This document shows, in pieces, positions 57,101 through 64,000 of a DNA stretch of 64,000 nt. The notes beneath the pieces were generated by a model, which was not told where the DNA came from, did not search any database, and was given only the letters and a program-made list of their open reading frames with translations. The DNA is from Durusdinium trenchii. Taxonomy: Eukaryota; Sar; Dinophyceae; Suessiales; Symbiodiniaceae. Each line of letters starts with the position of its first letter. The stretch's first letter is position 1. The stretch covers positions 4,318,895-4,382,894 of the forward strand of contig CAXAMN010021361.1 of the NCBI GenBank assembly GCA_963970005.1, written 5' to 3'. Position numbers and translations under genes: made by a program.

Positions 57101-57150
57101 CACCTCGAAGTTGATGGGAAATATGAAGCTCCAACGCCATTGATGGCCAC
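48075..57150 (+). CDS. KH-domain protein gene with Pro/Met-rich region
   Basis: Inferred exons: 48075-48160, 48398-48487, 49450-49527, 50680-50770, 52036-52103, 52309-52355, 52628-52765, 53022-53225, 53875-54076, 55151-55217, 56119-56181, 57096-~57150. The last three rebuild one KH (nucleic-acid-binding) domain: FDLVPRLIGRKG-GCNMRKIADLTGAKIRIRGRGS-GHLEVDGK...PLM. KH domains bind single-stranded RNA or DNA; a post-transcriptional role is likely. Upstream exons give a Pro/Met-rich segment, then polar sequence. Every proposed junction keeps phase with donors GC, GA, GT, GC, GT, GT, GT, GT, GC, GT, GT. The KH exons are near certain; joining everything from 48 kb into one gene is inference. Start and C-terminal end were not found. 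Confidence 0.65.
48398..48487 (+). CDS. Pro/Met-rich exon of the KH gene (inferred)
   Basis: Acceptor CAGTCAG ends at 48397; 90 bp, phase 0 both sides. Reads AMPAPAMPLMPPFPLPYPTM, PIAMVPWMGQ. A GA donor after CAG is needed for the clean join; a GT at about 48494 is an alternative. Confidence 0.6.
49450..49527 (+). CDS. Pro-rich exon of the KH gene (inferred)
   Basis: Acceptor TCCCCTCAG ends at 49449; GT donor at 49528; 78 bp in phase 0. Reads VPPMVPFVHPYAVPWAPTLA, PFIQAQ. Its composition matches its neighbours, which supports common membership. Confidence 0.65.
50680..50770 (+). CDS. Pro/Leu-rich exon of the KH gene (inferred)
   Basis: Strong acceptor CTTTTTCAG ends at 50679. Reads AAMGALGVLPPVLPPVGPTM, LVPPQLSCGQ. 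The GC donor (50771-50772) leaves one G that completes Gly with the next exon. Confidence 0.6.
50922..51000. repeat. CCTGGTCC-type minisatellite, array 1 (intron)
   Basis: Degenerate 7-12-bp units built on CTGGTCCCCT / CTGGTTCC. Related to the array at 52205-52300. Confidence 0.75.
51421..51625. repeat. ~60-bp tandem repeat (intron)
   Basis: Three to four copies of a unit containing GAGGAAGATGCMATTCCAA, then GTAGCACACCTTTTGTGAGC and a variable CACC...AAAATTTAGAG spacer. Intronic between KH-gene exons. Frames across it are shadows. Confidence 0.8.
51640..52025. repeat. Polypyrimidine blocks with flanking inverted repeat
   Basis: Two long CTTTCC-rich blocks. The second (about 51890-52000) is bracketed by AACACAGAGTTAAGACAGAG (51846-51865) and its near-exact reverse complement at about 52005-52024 (20 of 22 bases over the wider arms). 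Minus-strand frames here are repeat artefacts. Confidence 0.75.
52036..52103 (+). CDS. Exon of the KH gene (inferred)
   Basis: AG acceptor 52034-52035; donor GTAACT. Reads (G)RVDGVNASERDAHLAWQKRS, LD with good codon bias. Its two-base overhang matches the one base left by exon 50680-50770. Confidence 0.5.
52205..52302. repeat. CCTGGTCC-type minisatellite, array 2 (intron)
   Basis: Repeats of TGGTCC/TCTGGTCC-like units ending six bases before the acceptor at 52308. Confidence 0.75.
52309..52355 (+). CDS. Exon of the KH gene (inferred)
   Basis: Acceptor CGCTGCAG ends at 52308. Reads SRQLPWQAQHFVNGY; a GT donor at 52356 leaves two bases that fit the next exon. Alternative donors exist. Confidence 0.4.
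52628..52765 (+). CDS. Exon of the KH gene (inferred)
   Basis: Acceptor TCCCACAG ends at 52627; donor GTAGGT. Reads PSMSLSESPTAADTQAVGPR, RVCGGPSLGPTLGRLRHHDS, WVVKR with G/C-rich third positions. Two leftover bases join exactly to 53022. Confidence 0.5.
53022..53225 (+). CDS. Exon of the KH gene (inferred)
   Basis: AG acceptor at 53020-53021 (or a phase-0 alternative at 53052). Reads LTNRCDGRWQIRRNGFAVSL, FVSGLDVAWTADPSRSDART, then an Ala/Glu-rich helix (EAPEAAEYAEGEWQALGVV). Very strong codon bias; the two other open + frames here are poorer. Not a recognised domain. Confidence 0.6.
53454..53566. repeat. 12-bp inverted repeat pair, small element
   Basis: CCCTAGGGATCC (53454-53465) and its reverse complement (53555-53566) face each other about 90 bp apart; CCAT/ATGG lie just outside, and ACCTTCTCAGA occurs twice inside. 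Confidence 0.55.
53875..54076 (+). CDS. Exon of the KH gene (inferred)
   Basis: The frame reads PYYPGSGYIAAPAVVFVSVF, DPNTVQNLWRTSSLKEATPL, ESETVEESGKRDRNPRPCRK, LRLWATQ, then a GC donor. The start is uncertain (AG at 53874 or 53903). The basic RPCRKLRL end directly before the KH domain is plausible. Coding bias is good; the antisense frame is a shadow. Confidence 0.55.
54176..54262. repeat. AT-rich microsatellites (intron)
   Basis: Several alternating TA and CA runs. Confidence 0.9.
54390..54480 (+). CDS. Possible extra exon in the KH gene
   Basis: Part of an 82-codon frame; SIGLGLKLASRAYGEKVAAA looks coding, but it lies between exons that already join in phase. Could be an alternative exon or chance. 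Confidence 0.25.
54755..54875. mobile_element. MITE-like fold-back element, copy 2
   Basis: A 121-bp imperfect inverted repeat running from CTTTC (54755) to GAAAG (54875), with arms of about 50 bp around a short A/C-rich loop. The central part is clearly related to 17657-17726. Lies in an intron of the KH gene. Confidence 0.75.
55151..55217 (+). CDS. KH-domain exon 1
   Basis: AG acceptor 55149-55150. Reads AHIYLHMQQEGFDLVPRLIG, RK and stops one base into the next Gly, inside the KH GxxG loop, at a GT donor. F-D-L-V-P-R-L-I-G-R is a typical KH beginning. The frame stays open after the donor but loses KH similarity. Confidence 0.85.
56119..56181 (+). CDS. KH-domain exon 2
   Basis: Acceptor GGCTCAG ends at 56118. 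Supplies the rest of GxxG and the core: GCNMRKIADLTGAKIRIRGR, then G. The GT donor at 56182 leaves one A that becomes Ser with the next exon. Characteristic of the GCNMR..GAKIRIRGRGSGH-type KH domain. Confidence 0.9.
57096..57150 (+). CDS. KH-domain exon 3
   Basis: Acceptor CGTTACTTAG ends at 57095. Completes GS-GHLEVDGKYEAPTPLMA, the third strand and following loop of the domain. The end is uncertain; the frame runs on to a TGA at 57332-57334, whose last part (ERVAELYSQVLKLL after an AG at 57290) resembles the final KH helix but cannot be joined in phase by an obvious donor. Confidence 0.8.
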
Positions 57151-57677
57151 TTGCTGCAGATTTAGCCCATCCGACCTGAAATGGTTTTTGACATGTTTTG
57201 ACCAAGGCAACCAGGGGCCAAGGATAAGAAGCCCATGTGAGACGTGGTACTTCAAAGGTTGGAGAACATGCTACCACCGGTGCCTTACAGAAAGGGTAGC
57301 TGAGTTGTACTCCCAAGTGCTGAAGTTGTTGTGATTTCATGTTTTTGTATTCACTCCATTGTGATTAGGGTTTTTGAGAAGTCGTTGCGAAACGGCGTCC
57401 CCATGCAGTTTGGTGTCTAGGAGTGGAGGCGTTCGTTGTTCGAACATTGATGTGTCGGGCAGATGGTTTATTTGTTACAGAATTTCTTGGTGGCTGGTGT
57501 TTGGAACACGACTGACGATTGTATCACAGTTTCTATATAATTCCTGGAAGCTTCGAGTTGCGCTTCCCAACCTATGTTGGGACAGACTCATTTGCCTCGT
57601 GCACTTGTTTCTACCTATATACAAATTTCAGGAGCACCTGCGTGGAGGGTATTGGGCAAAGAGTGAGAGCAAGTGCT

Positions 57678-57679
57678 TT

Positions 57680-57711
<32 letters not shown>

Positions 57712-57764
57712 CTTGGCTTTGGGTGTGGCGGCTGCGGCTGCTGCCGCCGCCGCCGCTGCGCTAC
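57678..57764. repeat. CTG / GCN trinucleotide repeats
   Basis: Ten CTG/GCT triplets, then a GGCTGCGGCTGCTGCCGCC tract. In one + frame both give long Ala runs interrupted by a Trp/Leu stretch; other frames give Cys or Ala. Possible low-complexity exon beginning after TTTCAG near 57630. Confidence 0.85.
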
Positions 57765-58048
57765 GAATCCTATTCTTTTTCTGCCTGTCATTGTTTTGTT
57801 TTGCATGTCCTATGTATAGCAGTGTCCCATTGGAAACTGGTTGTTGACAACATGTTTAAGCGTGGCAGGCCTGTTCGGTGTTCTATATGCCAAAACAACT
57901 AGTGCAAGGACTTTGCTGTGACTTAGTCGTGGCGTTTCGTCCCAGTGTGATTTGTTTGCCACAGCTGCATTGCAAAGACTTTCACGTTTGGGTGTAGGTG
58001 GGTGGTTTGGATGCCCTACATACATCTACCCTTGGTGGGGTGCCCGCG

Positions 58049-58130
58049 CTTCGACCGCGGTGCCGTTCAGTTGGAAAGGTCCCTGGTCCGGCAGCTTCCG
58101 AAGAAGGGACTCTTAGATTACCATAAATCC
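58049..58130 (+). CDS. Candidate exon, unknown protein
   Basis: The frame reads RFDRGAVQLERSLVRQLPKK, GLLDYHKSRGG with good codon bias. No acceptor is obvious just upstream. Function unknown; may belong with the next candidate. Confidence 0.35.
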
Positions 58131-58187
58131 CGCGGAGGACTTGAATTCTATGTGGCTTTGTCTATCACACTACGATCTAATCAACAG

Positions 58188-58252
58188 TGTTTTCTTTGCG
58201 CTGCGTGGCTTTCTTCGCATTGGCAACGATTTGCGCTCGACGTTCGATCCGG
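58188..58252 (+). CDS. Candidate exon, unknown protein
   Basis: Acceptor ATCAACAG ends at 58187; donor GTGAGA. Reads VFFALRGFLRIGNDLRSTFD, PG. Clean splice consensus on both sides. No family was recognised. Confidence 0.45.
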
Positions 58253-58830
58253 GTGAGACGGGCACCCACCGACCATGCACGGGTTGTCCAATAATGTATG
58301 TGCCTCTGCTAATTACATCTAATTACTTGACTTCAAAAAACACTCTTTGGACTGGTGCTTGGTTGGTAAAAGATGTAAAAGGGGCCGACCCCACAAAGGA
58401 GATACCTTAGGATCCAATCCCTTATCATCCCTTATGTTGGTTTTGCTTGGGATGGTTTTTACTTTTCTATGGTGCAAACCCCTCTGGGTTCCTTACGCCA
58501 ACTCAAGTCATTCTGCATTAAGCAGGAGTCGATGGACCACGGCCTACAAACTCAACCAACGGAGACCTCGGCGCCGTGGCCGTATGCCCACCGAGTCCTT
58601 GACGTGAACACCACAGGATTGGGGGTTGCAACGGAAATCCCCAGAATGAAGGGTGATAGGTCTGATATAATAGTTTTTTTTCTTTTTTATTGAATACCTC
58701 ATTCCTTTGGGCGCTTTTGGGCAGCAAGGTTCCAAACCAAATGAAAACCCCCCAAAAGTGGCCATCTCAGTCGCAAGGATTGATGAGTCGAATCGGAGAA
58801 GACCCCCCTCCGGTGGTTTAACTCCAAGGT

Positions 58831-58975
58831 GGCTGTGACGACCAACCTGGAAGATCCTGACAAGCTTCTTGAGACGGATCTGCTTTGTCGACTTCGCCAA
58901 ACACCAAGCAGAGACCCAATCAACCCTCTTAGAATGTACTGGCGTATCACCTGGAAGAGGCTGCGGCATCCAGTT
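58831..58975 (+). CDS. Candidate exon, unknown protein
   Basis: Frame reading VAVTTNLEDPDKLLETDLLC, RLRQTPSRDPINPLRMYWRI, TWKRLRHPV. Minus-strand frames are also open across this stretch, so strand and reality are uncertain. Confidence 0.3.
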
Positions 58976-58999
58976 AGTTTTCAGATGTTTTCAGTGTCT

Positions 59000-59510
59000 C
59001 GTTCGGGGATTTGAGGGCTTAAGTTTGGAGCACGATCTTCGTATGCATTGTTCATGAGGTTGGGGGAGTCCGATGTGGGTCTTACATTTCTGGCATGGGT
59101 TAAGTGTGCCATGCAGATTGTGATACGTTGATTCGACTTTTGCCCACTTTCTTCCAGATCACCCTCACATGGGGTTTCAACTAATGTGACTTCTGCCCAG
59201 CTAATGTGACTTCAACCCCATGGTAGCAGTGAATGATAGTGAATGGTTCACAAAAATGACAGTGGCCCAGTGGTGGGCTGGCTCGTTCGGTGGGCTTTCT
59301 CCCGTCGACCCTTCGTCAGCGAACGGACCTGTTGGAGCCACCGCGCCACCGCTCCGATGCTCGATCTGGCCAGTGGTTGGCACCCGACTGTCTTCGATGT
59401 CTGGGACGGGAAGAGGGACTAGACCATATCCACCCGGGTCATGTGGTAGTACGGTAGTACTACATAACTCCATAACATGGATAGTCTGGGTATGTGTGTT
59501 TACTGTAAAA
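59000..59510. other. No gene recognised
   Basis: Overlapping open frames on both strands (59220-59627 +, 59201-59614 -) without motif or splice support. Confidence 0.4.
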
Positions 59511-59535
59511 CAGATGGTCTTTTTCCGAGGAAGGC

Positions 59536-59630
59536 TTGGACCTCTCCAGTTCGGGACGTCCGTTTTGCGCCGGCCGTCCGGGCCTTGGATCGGAGCCTCG
59601 GAACGGGACGGCAAAAAGGGGGGTTAACGA
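59536..59630 (+). CDS. Candidate exon, unknown protein
   Basis: Frame reading FPRKAWTSPVRDVRFAPAVR, ALDRSLGTGRQKGG, GC-rich. Three + frames are partly open; weak evidence. Confidence 0.25.
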
Positions 59631-59849
59631 GCCACCCCCAAGCGAAGTCCGTTCGACCGGGTCGGAACGATCTGGTGATGTGGTGTAAAATCCTCCGTCA
59701 AAATAGTAAAAGACTGGTTCTTCGAATTTTTGTACTGTAATACATGGTGGTTCCACTTCGATCGGGCCTCTGTTGGGAGACCGGTAAGCCCAAAAACGGC
59801 CGGAATGGGCTGACTCCGACCTGTTCTCAGACCTGTTCTCCGTCCCAAA

Positions 59850-59992
59850 CAGGGTGTTTTGCCAAAAAAGTGCGGATAAAACCTAACCGGGTGAAGCCAA
59901 CGCCGGACCTGAACTCGCCGGAACCCGCGATCGCCACCGAGGTTTCGACAGGCGATGCAGATGACCTTGAAGGAGCTGAAAAGTGTAGAAGG
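59850..59992 (+). CDS. Candidate exon, unknown protein
   Basis: Frame reading KVRIKPNRVKPTPDLNSPEP, AIATEVSTGDADDLEGAEK, a basic-to-acidic, coding-like segment. A 175-codon minus frame overlaps. Borders unclear. Confidence 0.3.
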
Positions 59993-60271
59993 TCTGGGGC
60001 CCATGACGTTCACGCGTTGGTTGTGAGCGTGATGTTGGGTGTGGGCCTGCGATTTAGCGGAGTTGGAAGGTGTGGACCACTGTGAACGCTTGGATGGAGA
60101 GTCGATGAGTCGATTTGGTTCGGCAGCCTGCAACTTCTTGGGCTCCACCAACCGTTCCTGGGTTCCTCGTCAGGTCCATTTGTCACGGCAGTCAGTCAGT
60201 AGACCTGCTGGTCGTGCGCCTTGCGGGGCTCCAAGCGTTGGTGAAAACATTGGGGGCCCTGCAGGTCTAGC

Positions 60272-60507
60272 AGAAAGTCATTGAAACCGGAGTAATCACT
60301 GTGGCCTCCAACATGTCAGTGATTCCAGAAGGCATTGCTCCAGCGGTGTTGTTTGGGGAGCCAAGATCCGGGAAGGGATCCGTCACGATGTCCACCAGCC
60401 GTGTCCACCAGGTCGCTTCAAGAGCTTCTGCACGCAGAACAGCATCGAACACGATGGACCTTGCTATTCAGTTTGCGAGCTCAAAGGGTGTAATGCTTGT
60501 CAACTGA
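60272..60507 (+). CDS. Open frame on both strands, possible exon
   Basis: + frame: VIETGVITVASNMSVIPEGI, APAVLFGEPRSGKGSVTMST and onward to TGA at 60505-60507. - frame (60452-60267): FDAVLRAEALEATWWTRLVD. Both look moderately coding, so one is the shadow of the other; codon third-position GC is similar. Not identified. Confidence 0.35.
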
Positions 60508-60645
60508 TAGCAACTTGATACTGTCAACTTGTGCTATGTGCAACTGATACAGTGCAAATTGACAGCAACTACATGGCAACTATACATATAATATATGTAG
60601 TGTTTGAATTGTGTTTGCCATTCTTGTCAACTGTCAACTTGATAC
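60497..60645. repeat. CAACTTGATAC-type short repeats
   Basis: Several interspersed copies of GTCAACTTGATAC / CAACTGATAC over about 150 bp, followed by AT-rich sequence. Confidence 0.6.
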
Positions 60646-62469
60646 GGTCTATATAATTTGATGGTCGGGGTCGTTTTTCTTTGACGAGTCAAGTGACAAG
60701 TGTTCTCAAAGGACCCTTTGTTCCTTTACTGCAGTATGCCTATCCTAGCCGCAGCCATTCAAGCAAGTACTGTACCCCCCAAGTGTTCTGTTTCTATCGG
60801 ACTGAGTTGCTGTGGCGTCATGGCAGCTTCTGATTGTGGGTTTCAATTCTGTACCACTGCCTTTGTGCAGCCACAGCGCCCGCATTGCCTAAGAGGTTGG
60901 TAGGTTTCAGGGAGATGACCATGTGGGGTTCCAACAGAAAACGGTGGTTTTACTGATGTTCAAGGGTTTGAGCATGTTACATGTAGACTGAATCACCCCC
61001 CCATTTGGAGATGTGCCATCTCGGTCTGCCAGCCCCACGAAGCGAAGCGGGCCCAACCAAGGTGGGCGTCTTGCAGGAGAATGCCCAAGAGGCGCATGCA
61101 GTGCGGAACGGTTTTGGGGTCCCAAAACGTCGGTTTCCGAGGGAGTTGAACTGAGGGTTTCTTCTCACATGTGCGTTCCGTCATGTTCCGTCTGATTGTC
61201 CATGATTCGATGAAGTTGTTAATCTCACTGGTGGACTCTGGTGGACTGGTTTTGTTCTGGTTTTACACAGAGCACTGCCACACCTGGCAACATCGCATGG
61301 GTGTTTGGCGTCTTCTGAATCAAATTTCCCAATCTGCCTTCCTCTTGCCCCGCTGGGGACTTGTTGGTTCACATCCACCAGTCAGACGTGTATTTTCCAC
61401 AAAAGAGATCACCAGGCGAACGTTGTCTGTGAAAGAGATACGAACGAGAAGAAGAAACGCCCTGGAGGTGGCGTCTCGAAATGGAGCGTACGCCTAATGC
61501 GAAAGAAGAAGAACGGAAGAGCTGCATCTGTTTTCTGACTGTCAGGATCTATCAGGATGAGAGGGAGTGGATACTGTAGCAATAGGAAGAAGGATGGAGA
61601 TACGACTGATAATGGACAAACGGATTGCTCATCTCGATTTCATTAATTACACAACTGTTGATGGAAGAAAGCAACATCGAGATACATCGAGCAACCACTC
61701 GATAGGCACGTCGAGATACATTGAGCCGAGCCTCAAGCAATGGTCTTGTGTATTTTTGTCAAACAGTTTTGGTATTGTGTCCTGGTCTGTCAGCAGTTTT
61801 GCTCAAAAAGGATGAACCACCAGCGCCATGGACCCCCAACCACGTCGGGTTGGTCGAACAAGGTCGAACACCACCGGTGAATTGTGAGGGTCCACATGGT
61901 CGGGATCGTCGCTCTGGAAGAGGTCCACATGGAGCCTGAAAACCACGGGTTGTAGAGGAACATCATCTTATTCAGAGGTCCATTTTAACAGGTTCTATGT
62001 TAATCTTCCTGGGTGTACCTTGTGATCCCATGTGATCCAGTTGAAGTGATTCTGATGTTCTCAGACCAGTTCTGCTCCAGTTCTGCTCCGCCATCCTTCG
62101 CGAACCGTTTTTCAATGCAGAACTCGCAGAACGCGCGAGGCACTTGGAGATTTGATGGCATGCATTCCTAAGTTGCCACTTGGTGCGCGTGGAAAACGTG
62201 TGTTTTTTGGGGGATATACGTTTGTAAGGGATAATACTTACACTTCGGTACAGGACAAGAGACCCTCGACCCAGAATTATTTCTATATCTAACAGGAAAA
62301 AGTCACTTACCAGAGATCCCAATCTTGACATGGTACCAGAGATCTAATATGGGTGTTCACACCTGGGTACACATGGGTTGAACTCCAACGCATCGGATAC
62401 GCATGGGTTTGACCAATGACCCCACGGTCCGCAAATCGATCCCATTGCCCCTGGAACCGAATCGGTGCG

Positions 62470-62609
62470 ACCCGACGATCCGAAGACGGGACCGAAGACC
62501 TGACGGGGTCTGCGGGGGTCTCCGTCCGGGGAGTAGGTCACTCTGTCGCCGAGAGGCCTGGAGGTTTTGCTTGGAGGCCGTGGGTCCCTCCAGCCGAGAC
62601 CTAAGGTTG
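62470..62609 (+). CDS. GC-rich candidate coding region
   Basis: Two + frames are open; the better one reads ATRRSEDGTEDLTGSAGVSV, RGVGHSVAERPGGFAWRPWV and ends at TAA 62602-62604. A minus frame overlaps too. Weak. Confidence 0.25.
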
Positions 62610-62962
62610 ATCAGATGATGTAGCTGCCAACAAGTGGCATCAGGTTTCCTGGGGGTCCCGGGTGGGCAGTGGGCGAATCACTCAAGACAACAGCAAATCA
62701 CCGGGTGTGACCTCCAATCAGAAATGCAATGCCTTTCCAAGCACAGCTTGCTGAAGTAGAGTGGGAGAACTGCGGCGAAAGTGGAGCAGTACCATTCAGA
62801 CCTTTCGCATGTTTTCACCTTTCCAGTTTCCAGCCACGAGTTTGCCAGGACTCCACTGCTGCTAAAGAGCTTTGAGAGTCTTTGGGCCGCTGCCCCAAGT
62901 GGTATAAGAGCTGCATTCTATGCCCACGCTTAGGTTGAGTCATCCTAAGAAGTTCTGAATTC

Positions 62963-63150
62963 ATGGACATGTTCAAAAAAGAGGGTGGATCTCTCGTGAA
63001 CGATCACTGGTTGGATCAGCACGCTATGTTTGCCCTTGATAAAGCCTTCCGCACGATGTCCTTGAGAAGGAGTAGCAAGCTTCAATCAACTATTCTCACA
63101 AGATCCTCAAGAGGCTCACAGCGTGGACAAGAATCTAATTCAAGGTACTT
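62963..63150 (+). CDS. Candidate exon, unknown protein
   Basis: Frame beginning at ATG 62963 reads MDMFKKEGGSLVNDHWLDQH, AMFALDKAFRTMSLRRSSKL. Only one good frame, but average codon bias and no clear splice sites. Confidence 0.3.
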
Positions 63151-63386
63151 AAAGTATCTTAAAGTTTCGAACTTCAGGATCACGTGAAGATCGCGGCATG
63201 CTGTAGATTTCTCGGTTGTTTTTCAACTTTGCTGACATGTAGACGTCCTAAGACGTGTCTAGATTTGTTTTATTTGGATGGGAGGATGACTAGGCGCAGT
63301 TTGTTGTCCTGCCTGGTCGTACACCGTGGAGGTCTTCGTAACGCAGACTTTTAAACTCCCTGAGACTTCAAGACTTCGAAGGTTTG

Positions 63387-63416
63387 GACATGTTTCGACA
63401 TGTTTCGACATGTTTG
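63387..63416. repeat. 10-bp tandem repeat
   Basis: Three copies of GACATGTTTC / GACATGTTTG in a row. Confidence 0.85.
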
Positions 63417-63837
63417 AACGTTAAGCGATTTGTCCAGTCCGCTTTTCATGGACCTCTTAGGCTGGTTAGCCCGCCCAGTTGGAGCCCGATAGAAACCGGG
63501 TCCAACGCGACAAGGGCTTGTTTAGACGGTGGATGACGGTGGGACTCAGAGAGTATTTTGAAGAACTCATCCCGTTGATCTGGCTGTGTGTGAAATTGTG
63601 TGAAAACTCACTGGGACCCTTGTATCAGAGCGCATGTCGAGCTGGCTCACAAACCTTAGTCTTTTTCAAACACGTGTGGATAACACGTGGGACGTGTAGC
63701 TGCTTTGACATTGGTCTTTTGTCGGCCCGTCGAGAACATATGAGGATTGACCCAATCTATGGTTTGGGCCTTTCCCCCTGGTGGGTTCAGAATGAAAAAC
63801 AGATCCGGCAGGACCCTCACCTAACCATCCCCTATAG

Positions 63838-64000
63838 GGTCGGTCTCTCGGTCAGAAACACCGAAAACTCGGATGCGTCACCCGGACCGACGGCTTCGGC
63901 GGTGACGCATCCGGTTCCGCTTCCTGACGTGTTTGGTTCGCGTGTGGCCTGCGACTTCTCCGTGAATTCCTTGGAGAGCCAGAAAGAGGTCGGCGATTTT
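63838..64000 (+). CDS. Candidate exon running off the window
   Basis: Acceptor CCCTATAG ends at 63837. The best frame reads NTENSDASPGPTASAVTHPV, PLPDVFGSRVACDFSVNSLE, SQKEVGDF to the last base, with strong codon bias. It contains a perfect 13-bp inverted repeat. Not identified because it is cut by the window end. Confidence 0.45.
63870..63913. repeat. 13-bp inverted repeat inside a candidate exon
   Basis: CGGATGCGTCACC (63870-63882) is mirrored exactly at 63901-63913 around an 18-nt GC-rich spacer. Confidence 0.8.

Noticed and set aside
1-64000. Prokaryotic operon, CRISPR or phage content
   Set aside because: No Shine-Dalgarno-spaced genes, no long single-frame genes and no direct-repeat/spacer array. 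The split-gene structure shows a eukaryotic nuclear genome.

Overview
The window looks like nuclear DNA of a dinoflagellate, possibly a Symbiodiniaceae-type alga. The reasons are: no long bacterial-style ORFs; very short GC-rich exons (about 40-280 bp) scattered through long unstructured introns; many introns ending AG|G; several introns that need GC (and a few GA) donors next to ordinary GT donors; all recognised genes on the + strand; and abundant simple, tandem and fold-back repeats. No tRNA, rRNA, CRISPR or prokaryotic signal was seen, and no spliced-leader relic was found by eye. Most long open frames here are chance or repeat-derived. The genes were found by reading for conserved protein motifs and then checking splice phase.

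Three genes can be named at family level. (1) An enoyl-CoA hydratase/isomerase (crotonase-fold) gene at about 15.0-24.6 kb in at least ten exons. Exons 3 to 6 and 7 to 10 join in frame and rebuild successive crotonase motifs; one exon after exon 2 and a short piece between exons 6 and 7 were not found. (2) Two exons of a tetratricopeptide-repeat (TPR) protein at 31.36 and 34.76 kb, both with GC donors. (3) A KH-domain, presumably RNA-binding, gene at about 55.1-57.2 kb. Its KH domain is cut by two introns, one inside the GxxG loop, and is restored exactly by splicing. Upstream of it, a chain of Pro/Met-rich and other exons from 48.1 to 54.1 kb is phase-compatible all the way into the KH exons, so it may be one gene of about 9 kb.

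Layout. 1-4 kb: CAG/CAC minisatellite, then two opposite-facing arrays of a ~110-bp 'GGGCTGCAAAGC' repeat enclosing a decayed frame. 4-14 kb: isolated candidate exons of unidentified gene(s), hairpins and simple repeats. 15-24.6 kb: enoyl-CoA hydratase gene, whose largest intron is full of 'GCGCCATCTA' repeats and carries a fold-back element. 24.6-39 kb: mostly non-coding, with candidate exons including one with DLL/clathrin-box-like motifs, the TPR exons, and one minus-strand candidate exon. 40-47.3 kb: a cluster of good exon candidates, partly phase-linked, of unknown function. 48-57.2 kb: the KH gene, whose introns hold CCTGGTCC minisatellites and a polypyrimidine block. 57.4-64 kb: scattered candidate exons, the last running off the window end.

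Exon borders are inferred from reading frame plus AG acceptors and GT/GC/GA donors; none has transcript support here.
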